64,000 nt of DNA, from assembly GCF_001559795.1 (NCBI RefSeq), contig NZ_LOHY01000001.1, forward strand, positions 1 through 64,000, given 5' to 3'. The position numbers and the translations under genes were made by a program. This DNA is from Pseudostreptobacillus hongkongensis (GTDB lineage: Bacteria; Fusobacteriota; Fusobacteriia; Fusobacteriales; Leptotrichiaceae). Positions 52,413 to 62,463 of the stretch are shown here, piece after piece. Positions within the stretch are counted from its first letter, which is position 1. The number at the start of each line of letters is the position of its first letter. The notes under the pieces are model-generated. The model was not told where the DNA came from and ran no database searches. It saw only the letters and a list, made by a program, of their open reading frames with translations.

Positions 52413-53555
52413 ATGAGACGAGCACTAAACTTATTAATAAAGCCTTATTCAAGTGGTTGTAATTTAAGATGTAAGTATTGTTTTTACCATGATGTTGCAG
52501 ATAATAGAATAGTTAGAAATTATGGACCTATGAAATTTGATGTTTTAGAAAAGTTAGTAAAAGAAGCATTTGAATATTCAGAAAGTATGGTTAATTTTAT
52601 ATTTCAAGGAGGTGAACCGACACTAGTTGGAATAGAGTATTATAATAAATTACATGAATTTATAGAAATGTATAATACTAAAAATATAAAGACATCATTT
52701 TTTATGCAGACTAATGGGACTTTATTAAATAGTAAGTGGATGGAATTATTTAAAAAGAATAATTATCTTATAGGTATATCTTTAGATGGATATAAAGAAA
52801 TACATGATGTTTTTAGAAAAAGTGCAAGAAATAAAGGAACCTTTGATCAGGTAATGAAAGCAACTGAATTATTAAAGTTTAATAAAATAGATTTTAATAT
52901 TTTGTGTGTTATAAATAAGTTGGTTGCTCAAAACGGGAAAATAGTTTATAGGTTTTTTAAAGAGAATGATTTTAGATATATGCAATTTATACCTTGTATT
53001 GATAATTTTAATAAACCAGGACAAGAAGATTATACATTAACAGCAGAAGATTATGGCGTGTTTTTAAATGATATATTTGAGTTATGGTATGAAGATTTTA
53101 AAAGAGGAGATTTTATAAGCATAAGGTATTTTGATAATCTAATAAGAATTCTTTATGGAGGTCATCCTGAATCCTGTGATATGATGGGATTTTGTAGTGT
53201 AAATAGTGTTGTAGAATCAAATGGCGATGTATATCCTTGTGATTTTTATGTTTTAGATGAATATAAATTAGGAAATATTACTGAAGAACCTTTTGAAAAG
53301 ATATTGTTTAATCAAAAAGCAGCCGATTTCTATATATCTTCTTTGAAAAAAAGTGATAGATGTAAAAGTTGTAAATATTTAAAGATATGTAGAGGAGGAT
53401 GTAGAAGATATAAAGAACTTGATGAGAATACAAAACAATATGAAAATAAATTTTGTGCAGCATATAAATCTTTTTTAGATAAAAATTTAGAAAGACTAAT
53501 TGAAATAGTTAATATAACTAAAAAAATAAGAGAAGAAAATATTAAAAATGCATAA
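52413..53555 (+). CDS. anaerobic sulfatase-maturating enzyme (radical SAM, SPASM)
   Basis: A 380-aa anSME-type enzyme that oxidises the active-site Cys of sulfatases to formylglycine without oxygen. The radical SAM cluster motif is C16-x3-C20-x2-C23 (SSGCNLRCKYCFYHD). The C-terminal SPASM domain has cysteines in CDMMGFCSV, DVYPCDFY, CKSCKYLKICRGGCRR and FCAAY. FQGGEPTLVG and QTNGTLL are the usual SAM and anSME motifs. AGAGGTG precedes the ATG. It fits the CSPxR motifs of both sulfatases here. Confidence 0.92.
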   Translation: MRRALNLLIKPYSSGCNLRCKYCFYHDVADNRIVRNYGPMKFDVLEKLVKEAFEYSESMVNFIFQGGEPTLVGIEYYNKLHEFIEMYNTKNIKTSFFMQTNGTLLNSKWMELFKKNNYLIGISLDGYKEIHDVFRKSARNKGTFDQVMKATELLKFNKIDFNILCVINKLVAQNGKIVYRFFKENDFRYMQFIPCIDNFNKPGQEDYTLTAEDYGVFLNDIFELWYEDFKRGDFISIRYFDNLIRILYGGHPESCDMMGFCSVNSVVESNGDVYPCDFYVLDEYKLGNITEEPFEKILFNQKAADFYISSLKKSDRCKSCKYLKICRGGCRRYKELDENTKQYENKFCAAYKSFLDKNLERLIEIVNITKKIREENIKNA

Positions 53556-53586
53556 ATAAATATTATAAATAAATTAAGGAGGAGAA

Positions 53587-54492
53587 ATGAAGTTAAAAAG
53601 CAAATTTAATAGAGATCAGCTTTCTTTGTATTTGTTATTGTTACCTTTTATTATATGGTATGCAGTATTTGTATATAAACCTATGTATGGACTTTTAATA
53701 GCTTTTAAAGATTACAGTTTATTTAAAGGTATATCGGGAAGTGACTGGGTTGGATTTAAGAATTTTACTGAATTTTTAACAAGTCCATATTTCTATGTGA
53801 CTTTAAAAAATACACTTATGATAAATATTTATAGTTTATTTTTAGAATTTCCTTTTGCAATTATAATAGCATTAATGCTTAATGAAGTTAAAAATAAATT
53901 ATTTAAATCTTTTGTACAAACTGCTTCTTTTATACCCTATTTTATAGCAGCTGTAGTTGCTGTAGGTATAGCAACAAATATTTTATCTCCAAGTACTGGA
54001 GTAATTAATTTAATGTTAGAAAAAATGGGATTTGAAAAAGTGTATTTTTTATCTAAACCTGAATATTTTAGGGGTATATTTACAGGACTTAATATGTGGA
54101 AAAACACAGGATTTAATGCTGTTATATATTTAGCTGCTCTTACTACAATTGATGAACAGTTATATGAAGCTGCAAAAATTGATGGTGCAAATAAATTTAA
54201 ACAACTAAGATATATAACTATACCAGGTATAATACCTACTATTGTAATTATGTTAGTTTTAAAAGTTGGAAGTATGTTAAATGTTGCATTTGAAACAGTA
54301 TTATTACTTTATCAACCAGCAACTTATTCTACATCTGATGTTATAAGCACTTATGTATATAGAACAGGTATGTTGCAACAAGATTTTGGTCTTGCAACAG
54401 CAGTAGGTTTATTTAATGCACTTGTAGGATTTATACTTGTTTATACTGCTAATAAATGGAGTAAAAAAGTATCTAGCTCAAGTTTATGGTAA
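53587..54492 (+). CDS. ABC sugar transporter permease, LplB/YtcP-group subunit 1
   Basis: A 301-aa inner-membrane permease with about six helices. The start LYLLLLPFIIWYAVFVYKPMYGLLIAFKDY is typical of LplB-type permeases. The EAA loop is EAAKIDGANKFKQLRYITIPGI. AAGGAGGAG precedes the ATG. It pairs with the next permease and the lipoproteins to import oligosaccharides. No ATPase gene lies nearby, so a shared MsmK/UgpC-like ATPase elsewhere is expected. Confidence 0.9.
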   Translation: MKLKSKFNRDQLSLYLLLLPFIIWYAVFVYKPMYGLLIAFKDYSLFKGISGSDWVGFKNFTEFLTSPYFYVTLKNTLMINIYSLFLEFPFAIIIALMLNEVKNKLFKSFVQTASFIPYFIAAVVAVGIATNILSPSTGVINLMLEKMGFEKVYFLSKPEYFRGIFTGLNMWKNTGFNAVIYLAALTTIDEQLYEAAKIDGANKFKQLRYITIPGIIPTIVIMLVLKVGSMLNVAFETVLLLYQPATYSTSDVISTYVYRTGMLQQDFGLATAVGLFNALVGFILVYTANKWSKKVSSSSLW

Positions 54493-54529
54493 TTTGTAAA
54501 AATTTATAAGTTAAAAAGGAGAAAATAGA

Positions 54530-55408
54530 ATGAAGATAAGAAAAGGAATTGATGAGAAGATATTTTATACGTTAAACTATATCCTATTAACTATTTTTGC
54601 TGTAATGTTCCTGTATCCTATAGTATATGTGTTTTCTGCATCATTTAGTAAACCATATTTTATAGAAATTGGAGCAGTTACTTTGTTTCCTAAAGGATTT
54701 AATTTTGAAGCATTTAAAAGTGCAGCAGCAATTCCTGGTATATGGAGAGCGTATGGGAATTCTATATTTATAACTGTTGTTGGGACTACAGTAAGTATGT
54801 TATTTACAATAACAGGTGCATATGTTTTATCAAAACCTGAATTAAAATTTAGAAAAGTAGTAATTATTTTAGTTGTTATAACAATGTGGTTTGATCCTGG
54901 AATGATACCTAAGTATTTAAACTTTAGAGATTTAGGATTAATAAATAGTTATAGTGGAGTAATATTAGGATTTGCAATAAACACATTTAATGTAATAATT
55001 TTAAAGACATTTTTTGAATCTGTACCTAAATCTTTAGAAGAATCAGCAAGAATTGATGGGGCTTCACATTTTAAGATAATGACACATATATATTTACCAT
55101 TATCAACTTCAGCAATAACAACAGTTTCATTATTTTATGCTATATCACGTTGGAATGGATATTTCTGGACTATGGTATTGCTTACTGATGATAAAAAAGC
55201 TCCATTACAAGTATTTTTGAAAAAATTAATAGTTGAAAAAAGTATGGCAGGAGAAGCATCACAATTAATAACACCTGAAAGTCTTACTTCTCCTCAAACA
55301 ATAATATATGCAGTAATAGTATTATCGCTTGTACCTATATTATTAATATATCCATTTATTCAAAAATTCTTTAAGAAAGGTGTAGCAATAGGGGCAGTAA
55401 AAGGATAA
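54530..55408 (+). CDS. ABC sugar transporter permease, subunit 2
   Basis: A 292-aa permease of the LplC/YtcP group: FAVMFLYPIVYVFSASFS at the N-terminus and EAA loop EESARIDGASHFKIMTHIYLPL. It has six predicted membrane helices and ends IQKFFKKGVAIGAVKG, a typical tail for this group. AAAAAGGAG precedes the ATG. Forms the heterodimeric channel with the gene just upstream. Confidence 0.9.
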   Translation: MKIRKGIDEKIFYTLNYILLTIFAVMFLYPIVYVFSASFSKPYFIEIGAVTLFPKGFNFEAFKSAAAIPGIWRAYGNSIFITVVGTTVSMLFTITGAYVLSKPELKFRKVVIILVVITMWFDPGMIPKYLNFRDLGLINSYSGVILGFAINTFNVIILKTFFESVPKSLEESARIDGASHFKIMTHIYLPLSTSAITTVSLFYAISRWNGYFWTMVLLTDDKKAPLQVFLKKLIVEKSMAGEASQLITPESLTSPQTIIYAVIVLSLVPILLIYPFIQKFFKKGVAIGAVKG

Positions 55409-55453
55409 AAATAAAAACAAAAATAAAAATAAATATTTTAGGAGGAATTGAAG

Positions 55454-57016
55454 ATGAAAATGAAAAAAATGTTAATCATGGCTTTGGTTTGTTCATTAAC
55501 TTTATTAGGTTGTAAAAATGAAAAATCTAATCAAGAAACAGCAGGGGGAGAAAAATTATCAGGAAATTTAATTACTAAAGATCCTAGAGAAGCAACAATA
55601 TTTGCTATTTTCCAAGGTAAAGCAATAGATGGGGAATTACCTGTGTTTAAAAAAGCTTTTGAAGAAACAAATATAAAACTTGTAGGGGTTGCATCACAAA
55701 ATCAAAGTGATGAAGTTCAAGGATATAATTTAATGTTATCTTCAGGAAGTTTACCAGATATAATCGCATATGAACGTGTTTCTGATTTTGAAAACTTAGG
55801 AATGGAAGGAGGACTTATACCTCTTGAAGATTTAATAGATAAATATGCCCCAAATTTAAAGAAATTCTTTGAAGAAAATCCTAGATATAAGAAAGATGCT
55901 ATAGCAGCTGATGGACATATATATATTATACCTAACTATAATGATTACTTTAATTTAAAAACAACACAAGGTTATTATATAAGAAAAGATTGGTTGAAAA
56001 AATTAAATCTTAAAGAACCAAAAACAGTAGATGAACTATATAAGACTCTTGTAGCATTTAGAGATAAGGATCCTAATGGAAATGGTAAAAAAGATGAAGT
56101 ACCTTTATTCTTAAGAGGAAATATTACAAGAAAGATAATGATGGGGCTTGCAGATATATTTAAGGTAAGTGTCGTTTGGTATGATGATAAAGGAATGCCT
56201 AAATATGGTCCAGCACAACAAGAATATAAAGAAGCTATGATACAACTTGCTAAATGGTATAAAGAAGGTCTTATAGATAAAGAAGTATTTACAAGAGGTA
56301 TGGGTTCAAGAGATTATATGCTTTCAAATAATTTAGGAGGATTTACAAATGACTGGTTCTCAAGCACTGGATCATATAATGATAAATTAGCTTCAAAAAT
56401 ACCTGGATTTGATTTTTCTGTTATGTTACCACCAGAATATAAAGGAAATAATAAAACATTATTTGTTAGACCAACATATATGGGAGGTTGGGGTATAACA
56501 TCAGCAGCTAAAAATCCTATGGAACTTATTAAATACTTTGATTTCTGGTATTCAGAAGCAGGAAGAAGATTATGGAATTTTGGAGTAGAAGGACAAGACT
56601 ATAATATGGTAGATGGAAAACCTGTATTTACAGATAAGATTCTAAAAGATCCAGAAGGTAAGAATCCATTAGCGGTATTAAGAGCAACAGGAGCTCAATA
56701 TAGATTAGGTATGTTCCAAGATGCAGAAGCAGAAAAACAATTATCAGGACAAAATGCTGCAGTAGATCTATATATAAACTCTAATGTTATACAAGAAGAT
56801 TTACCAGTTTTAAAATATACAAAAGAAGAAGCAAAAGAATTCTTAAAGATAGATACACAATTAAGAACATATACAGAAGAAATGACACAAAAATGGATAC
56901 TTGGTGTTTCAGATGTAGAAAAAGATTGGGATAACTATATTAAGAGATTAAATGAAATAGGTTTAAATAGAGCTCAAGAAATCCAAAAAGTAGCTTATGC
57001 AAGATTTATGAAATAG
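55454..57016 (+). CDS. oligosaccharide-binding lipoprotein 1 (LplA/YtcQ-like)
   Basis: A 520-aa solute-binding lipoprotein. The lipobox LLGC follows a 17-residue signal peptide, then an Asn/Glu/Gly-rich linker. FRDKDPNGNGKKDEVPLF is the calcium-loop-like motif seen in alginate- and uronate-oligosaccharide-binding proteins of this family. I use the ATG at 55454, 8 bp after AGGAGG; an in-frame TTG at 55448 would be too close. A paralogue of the same length lies downstream of the lyase gene. Confidence 0.9.
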   Translation: MKMKKMLIMALVCSLTLLGCKNEKSNQETAGGEKLSGNLITKDPREATIFAIFQGKAIDGELPVFKKAFEETNIKLVGVASQNQSDEVQGYNLMLSSGSLPDIIAYERVSDFENLGMEGGLIPLEDLIDKYAPNLKKFFEENPRYKKDAIAADGHIYIIPNYNDYFNLKTTQGYYIRKDWLKKLNLKEPKTVDELYKTLVAFRDKDPNGNGKKDEVPLFLRGNITRKIMMGLADIFKVSVVWYDDKGMPKYGPAQQEYKEAMIQLAKWYKEGLIDKEVFTRGMGSRDYMLSNNLGGFTNDWFSSTGSYNDKLASKIPGFDFSVMLPPEYKGNNKTLFVRPTYMGGWGITSAAKNPMELIKYFDFWYSEAGRRLWNFGVEGQDYNMVDGKPVFTDKILKDPEGKNPLAVLRATGAQYRLGMFQDAEAEKQLSGQNAAVDLYINSNVIQEDLPVLKYTKEEAKEFLKIDTQLRTYTEEMTQKWILGVSDVEKDWDNYIKRLNEIGLNRAQEIQKVAYARFMK

Positions 57017-57051
57017 GTAAAATGGTCTTTAAAAAGGAGAGTGGTTATATA

Positions 57052-59415
57052 ATGAAAAATATTCTATTGTTTATTATAGCAATATTATTAACTACTTCAA
57101 TTTCATTTAGTTTTAATCAAAAAAATGAATTTGATAAAGTAAGAAAAAAATGGTTTGAAATAATTATGGGATTACCTGAAAATCCAGATAATCAAACTAA
57201 GAAAGATATAGAAAAATATATAGTTCAAATTGAAACTAATGCTGAAAAAGCGTTAAATAAAATAATTAAAGAAGAAAATAGTGAAGGTTTGTTTACTGAT
57301 TTAAAAAATATGAAAAATGGGGCACAAGTGTTAAGTTCTTTTGAAAATGTAAAATCAATGTCAAAAGCATATATGATGCCGGGGAGTAAATATTATAAAA
57401 ATGAAGAATTAAAGCAAACTATCATTAAATCATTAGAATGGTTAAATAAAAATGCATATCATGAAGATTTGCCTGAACTTGGGAATTGGTGGCAGTGGGA
57501 AATAGGTATCCCTAAAAGTATTAATGAGATAGGTGTAATAATGTATGGTGATATACCTAAAGAATTAATAACTAAATTAACAAATGCTTCAAAATATTTT
57601 CAACCTAAGGCAACACATTCAGGATCAAGTGTGGCAGCACAACATTCTACTTCACCTAAAGAAAGAGTTTCAAAAGGTGGAAATAGAATGGATACAGCTA
57701 TAATTTCATTTGGAAGAGGTATAATAACAAATGATAAAAAAGAAGCTATGAATGGAGTAAATGCTATAGGTGAAATTGGTGCTATAGTTGAAAGTCATGA
57801 TGGATTTTATTCAGATGGTTCTTTTATACAACATGAAAATGTAGCATATAGTGGTACTTATGCAAGTGTCCTATTTAATGGATTAGGTACAATGATGTAT
57901 ATAAGTGAAGGAACTAGTTTTTTACCTAAAGATTCTAGACTTGAAAATTTATATGAGTCTATAGTAAAAGGTTATAGTTTTTTAATGATAAATGGAGGAA
58001 TAAACGATTCTGTAAGTGGTAGATCTATATCAAGAGATAACTCTAGTGATTTAGAGAGAGCTAAATCATTAATTGCAGCATTTGCAATTATTTCAGAAGG
58101 AGTTGAAGCTCCATATAAGGAAGAAATTAGAAAATTAGTTAAAAAAAGTGTGCTTGAAAATAATTATTCTAATTTAGTAGAAAAAATTAATAATCCTGTA
58201 ATAAAAAAAGTAGTAAAAGATATAGTTAATGATAAAAATATAAAAGTTGAAGAACTAAATGGAACTAAAATATTTTCTTCTATGGATAGAGCAGTTCAAG
58301 TAAGTAAAAGAGAAGGTAAATTTTTAGTTTCCATGCATTCTTCAAGAATAGCTAATTTTGAAACTATGAATGGAGAAAATCTTAAAGGTTGGTATACAGG
58401 AGATGGAATGACATATATTTATGCTATGAATTCATCAGCTTATACAGATTATTGGCCAACTGTAGATAGTATTCATATTCCAGGAACTACAGAAAGTATA
58501 AATGATAGAACTGCTGGAAGTGGAGAAAGAAGAATACCTAAATCTGTAAGTCCTAATTCTTGGGCTGGAGGATCAACTGATGGACATGTAGCAATGGTTG
58601 GTATGGACTTTATATCTTGGAATGATAAAACTGTTGCAAAAAAATCGTGGTTTATGTTAGGTGAAGAAATAATTTCTATAGGATCAGGTATTTCTAGTAG
58701 TGATGGACAAATACATACTACTTTAGATAATAGAATAATTGATAATAATCAAATAATAAGTGTTAATGGAGAAAATATAAAAGAAAATATAAATATATTT
58801 GCTTCAAAAGGAATGTATGTAAACTTTAGTGATAAAAAAACAAATGAAAATATAGGTTATAAAATAATAGATGTACCTAATTTATCAATAAAATTAGAAA
58901 ATAGAAAGGGTACTTGGAAAGAAATAGGTGGTAAATCTCAAGAAATAAAAGAAAAAACTTATTTCAAACTATACACAAATCATGGAGAAAATCCTTATGA
59001 TTCTAAATATGCATATGTAATTTTACCTATGTTTAATGAAGAAGAAGTAAAAAAATATGATGTAGATAATATAAAAATAATACGTCAAGATAATGATGTA
59101 CATGCAATATATGATAAAAAAAGAAATATAACAGGATATAATTTCTGGACAGATAAGGAAATAAAAATTAATGATGTTAAAGTTAATTCAAAATTATCTT
59201 TAATTAAGATAGAAAAGGGAAAATCTATTATACTTGCTATAAGTGATCCTACACATCTATCTAAAAAAGAAACTTTAATAGAATTAGATGGTAAATATCA
59301 ACTTTTATCAGAAAATAAAGATGTTAAATTAGAAATTACAAATAATATTACGAAAATAAAGGTAAATCTTGTAAATCAAGGTAAATCTGTTGTAATAAAT
59401 TTAAAAAAAATATAA
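57052..59415 (+). CDS. polysaccharide lyase family 8 (hyaluronate/chondroitin lyase)
   Basis: A 787-aa secreted PL8 enzyme that cleaves glycosaminoglycans by beta-elimination, leaving unsaturated uronic ends. A signal peptide (MKNILLFIIAILLTTSISFS) precedes the alpha/alpha toroid with the tryptophan patch WWQWEIGIPKSINE. Catalytic residues can be placed at N211 (GGNRMDTA), H261 (FIQHEN) and Y270 (YSGTY), with GRSISR following. The N-H and H-Y distances, 50 and 9, equal those of pneumococcal hyaluronate lyase. The C-terminal beta domains begin near residue 390. The start at 57052 follows AAGGAGAG; an ATG at 57022 would destroy the signal peptide. Confidence 0.92.
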   Translation: MKNILLFIIAILLTTSISFSFNQKNEFDKVRKKWFEIIMGLPENPDNQTKKDIEKYIVQIETNAEKALNKIIKEENSEGLFTDLKNMKNGAQVLSSFENVKSMSKAYMMPGSKYYKNEELKQTIIKSLEWLNKNAYHEDLPELGNWWQWEIGIPKSINEIGVIMYGDIPKELITKLTNASKYFQPKATHSGSSVAAQHSTSPKERVSKGGNRMDTAIISFGRGIITNDKKEAMNGVNAIGEIGAIVESHDGFYSDGSFIQHENVAYSGTYASVLFNGLGTMMYISEGTSFLPKDSRLENLYESIVKGYSFLMINGGINDSVSGRSISRDNSSDLERAKSLIAAFAIISEGVEAPYKEEIRKLVKKSVLENNYSNLVEKINNPVIKKVVKDIVNDKNIKVEELNGTKIFSSMDRAVQVSKREGKFLVSMHSSRIANFETMNGENLKGWYTGDGMTYIYAMNSSAYTDYWPTVDSIHIPGTTESINDRTAGSGERRIPKSVSPNSWAGGSTDGHVAMVGMDFISWNDKTVAKKSWFMLGEEIISIGSGISSSDGQIHTTLDNRIIDNNQIISVNGENIKENINIFASKGMYVNFSDKKTNENIGYKIIDVPNLSIKLENRKGTWKEIGGKSQEIKEKTYFKLYTNHGENPYDSKYAYVILPMFNEEEVKKYDVDNIKIIRQDNDVHAIYDKKRNITGYNFWTDKEIKINDVKVNSKLSLIKIEKGKSIILAISDPTHLSKKETLIELDGKYQLLSENKDVKLEITNNITKIKVNLVNQGKSVVINLKKI

Positions 59416-59431
59416 AGCAAGGGTGGAATAA

Positions 59432-61003
59432 ATGATGAAAAAGAAAATAACATATTTATTTTTAATAGCTGCAATGTTATTAACTTCTTGTGGTAAATCT
59501 AATACAAATGGAGCTAGTACAGATGCTGATAAAAAATTAGAAGGACATTTAATTACTGAAAAACCTGAAGAATTAACAGTTTTTGCAATTCATTTAGGTA
59601 AAGCATTAAAATCAGATGCACCAGTTTATAAAAAAGCTTTTGAAATGACAAATATTAATTTAAAAAATGTTGCTTCACAAAATCAAACAGATCAAAAAGA
59701 AGCGTTTAATTTATTGGTATCTTCAGGAGAATTACCAGATATAGTTGCGTATGAATTTACTGAAGATTTAGAAGGATTAGGAATAGATGGAGGGCTTGTA
59801 CCTTTAGAAGATCTAATAGAAAAATATGCACCTAATATTAAGAAATTCTGGGAAGAAAATCCTAGATATAAAAAAGATGCTATAGCAGCAGATGGACATA
59901 TATATATGATACCTAATTATTATGATTATTTTAATTTTATGCCTTCAACAGGATATTATATAAGAAAAGATTGGATTAAAAAATTAAATCTTAAAGAACC
60001 AACAACAGTTGAAGATTTATACAATACTTTAGTAGCATTTAGAGATAAAGATCCAAATGGAAACGGTAAAAAAGATGAAGTTCCTATATTTAGTAGAGGA
60101 GATACTATTGCTAAAGTTTTACAACCATTAACAGATATATTTAAAGCAAGAGCAATTTGGTATGATGAAAAAGATAATGTTAAATTTGGTCCTGCTCAAC
60201 CAGAATATAAAGAAGCAATGAAACAACTTGCTAAATGGTATAAAGAAGGATTAATAGATAAAGAAATATTCACAAGAGGAATCACATCTAGAGATTATAT
60301 GCTTTCTAATAATTTAGGAGGATTTACTATAGATTGGTTTGGAAGTACAAGTTCATATAATAGTAAACTTGATAAAACTATACCTAATTTTGATTTCAGT
60401 ATAATAGCTCCTTCTGAATTTAAAGGAGATAATAAAACATACCAAGCAAGAACAACTTATTTAGGAGGATGGGGAATTAGTACTAATTCTAAACATGCAA
60501 TAGAAGCAATCAAATACTTTGATTTTTGGTATTCACCTGAAGGAAGAAGATTATGGAACTTTGGTATAGAAGGAGAAGAATATACATTAAAAGACGGTAA
60601 ACCTATATTTACTGATAAAGTATTGAAAAATTCTGAAGGTAAAACACCTTTAGCAGTAATTAGAGAGTCTGGAGCACAATTTAGACTTGGAATGGCACAA
60701 GATTCTGAATATGAAAAACAATGGTATGTAAAAGAAGCTGTTGATGCTATAGACTTTTACTTAAAAAATAATTATGTTCATGAATTAATGCCTATATTAA
60801 AATATACTAAAGATGAATCTAAAGAGTTTATAAAAATAAATGCTCAATTAAATGCTTATGCAGAAGAAATGTCACAAAAATGGATATTAGGAGTATCTGA
60901 TGTTGATAAAGATTGGGATAGCTATATCAAGAGATTAAATGATATAGGTTTAGAAAAAGCTGAAAAAATACAAAAAGAAGCATTTATGAGATTTACAAAA
61001 TAA
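59432..61003 (+). CDS. oligosaccharide-binding lipoprotein 2 (LplA/YtcQ-like)
   Basis: A 523-aa paralogue of the lipoprotein at 55454, with lipobox LLTSC after MMKKKITYLFLIAAM and the same FRDKDPNGNGKKDEVPIF, LAKWYKEGLIDKE and KWILGVSDVDKDWDSYIKRL segments. Differences are concentrated in the ligand-facing middle. Only one permease pair is present, so both lipoproteins probably serve the same channel with different ligands. GGGTGG precedes tandem ATG codons; either could be used. Confidence 0.9.
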   Translation: MMKKKITYLFLIAAMLLTSCGKSNTNGASTDADKKLEGHLITEKPEELTVFAIHLGKALKSDAPVYKKAFEMTNINLKNVASQNQTDQKEAFNLLVSSGELPDIVAYEFTEDLEGLGIDGGLVPLEDLIEKYAPNIKKFWEENPRYKKDAIAADGHIYMIPNYYDYFNFMPSTGYYIRKDWIKKLNLKEPTTVEDLYNTLVAFRDKDPNGNGKKDEVPIFSRGDTIAKVLQPLTDIFKARAIWYDEKDNVKFGPAQPEYKEAMKQLAKWYKEGLIDKEIFTRGITSRDYMLSNNLGGFTIDWFGSTSSYNSKLDKTIPNFDFSIIAPSEFKGDNKTYQARTTYLGGWGISTNSKHAIEAIKYFDFWYSPEGRRLWNFGIEGEEYTLKDGKPIFTDKVLKNSEGKTPLAVIRESGAQFRLGMAQDSEYEKQWYVKEAVDAIDFYLKNNYVHELMPILKYTKDESKEFIKINAQLNAYAEEMSQKWILGVSDVDKDWDSYIKRLNDIGLEKAEKIQKEAFMRFTK

Positions 61004-61038
61004 AATATACTTAGTTTAAAAATAAAGGAGGAGGAAAC

Positions 61039-62448
61039 ATGAGTAAACCGAATTTGTTATTTCTATTTGCTGATCAATGGAGAAGAAACTCTGTAGGATT
61101 TATGGGGAAAGAAGATGTAATAACACCTAATATAGATTTATTTTCAAATGAAGCACTTTCTTTTGAAAATGCTGTAAGTGGGTGTCCTCTTTGTTCGCCA
61201 AGTAGAGCAAGTATATTAACAGGAACATACCCTATAACTCATGGTGTATGGACAAATTGTAAAATAGGTTTAAATGAAGTTGGATTAAAAGAAAGTTCTA
61301 TTACAATTACTGATGTGTTAAAGAAAAATGGATATAATACGGGTTATATAGGTAAATGGCATCTTGATAGTCCTGAAATGAATAGGAGTGAAAATCCTGT
61401 TTCAGGAGCAAGGGATTGGGATGCCTTTACTCCTCCTGGTAAAAAGCGTCATGGAGTAGATTATTGGTATTCATATGGAGCTTATGATAATCATTTAAAA
61501 CCTCATTATTGGAATAATGATGAAAAAATGATAGAAATAGATAAGTGGTCTGTAGAACATGAAACTGATAAGGCAATAGAATTCCTTGAAAAAAATAAGG
61601 GAAATACTTTTTCTTTATTTGTATCATGGAATCCACCGCATACTCCACTTGATTTAGTTCCTGAAAAGTATTTGAAAATGTATGAAGGTAAGACTTTAAA
61701 GGTAAATCCTAATGTAATACTTGAAAATGTTATAGATCATACAGAAAGTATGAAAGAAAGTCTTAATTTTAATGAAGAAGAATATCAAATGGTTATGAAA
61801 AAATATTTTGCTGCAATAACAGGAATTGATGAAAACTTTGGAAGAATAATAAATTATTTAAAAGAAAATGATTTATATGAAAATACAGTGATTATTCTTA
61901 CAGCAGATCATGGAGAAATGCTTTGTGGACAAGGTTTATGGAGTAAACATGTTTGGTATGAAGAATCTATAGGAATTCCATTTTTGATAAGATATGGAAA
62001 TAAATGTTTAACAGGTAAAACAGATACTGTAATGAGTTGTGTTGATATAATGCCTACAATATTATCTTTAATGGATTTAGATATACCAGAAACTGTAGAA
62101 GGTACAAATTTAAAAACTACATTATTAGAAGATGTAGAAAATGATAATAAGGCATTTATTGCATGTTATCCAGGACAAATACCTGCTATAAAAGAATTTG
62201 AAAAGGTAAATGAAGATAATAAAAGATATGGATGGCGTGCAGTAAAAACTAAAACACATACATATGTTGTAAATAGAGGATATAGACCAAATAGAGAAGT
62301 TCAGAGATATCTATATGATAATATCAATGATGAATATCAACTAAATCCTTTAAAATTAAATGACAGTTCTGAAGATAAATTATCTAATGAATTAGAAAAT
62401 TTACTAAAAGAATGGGCTATTAAATATAAAGATAAATTTAAGTTTTAG
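61039..62448 (+). CDS. sulfatase 2 (Cys-type, cytoplasmic)
   Basis: A 469-aa type I sulfatase of a different subgroup from sulfatase 1. The N-terminal LFLFADQWRRNSVGFMG lacks a signal peptide. The modification motif is CSPSR with C52 (GCPLCSPSRASILTGTYPITHG), followed by GKWHLDSP, SWNPPHTP and the C-terminal metal motif LTADHGEMLCGQGLWSKH. It would need the radical SAM maturase in this locus. Two sulfatases suggest two sulfate positions on the imported oligosaccharide. AAGGAGGAGG precedes the ATG. Confidence 0.9.
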   Translation: MSKPNLLFLFADQWRRNSVGFMGKEDVITPNIDLFSNEALSFENAVSGCPLCSPSRASILTGTYPITHGVWTNCKIGLNEVGLKESSITITDVLKKNGYNTGYIGKWHLDSPEMNRSENPVSGARDWDAFTPPGKKRHGVDYWYSYGAYDNHLKPHYWNNDEKMIEIDKWSVEHETDKAIEFLEKNKGNTFSLFVSWNPPHTPLDLVPEKYLKMYEGKTLKVNPNVILENVIDHTESMKESLNFNEEEYQMVMKKYFAAITGIDENFGRIINYLKENDLYENTVIILTADHGEMLCGQGLWSKHVWYEESIGIPFLIRYGNKCLTGKTDTVMSCVDIMPTILSLMDLDIPETVEGTNLKTTLLEDVENDNKAFIACYPGQIPAIKEFEKVNEDNKRYGWRAVKTKTHTYVVNRGYRPNREVQRYLYDNINDEYQLNPLKLNDSSEDKLSNELENLLKEWAIKYKDKFKF

Positions 62449-62463
62449 TAGATAGGAGTGTAT

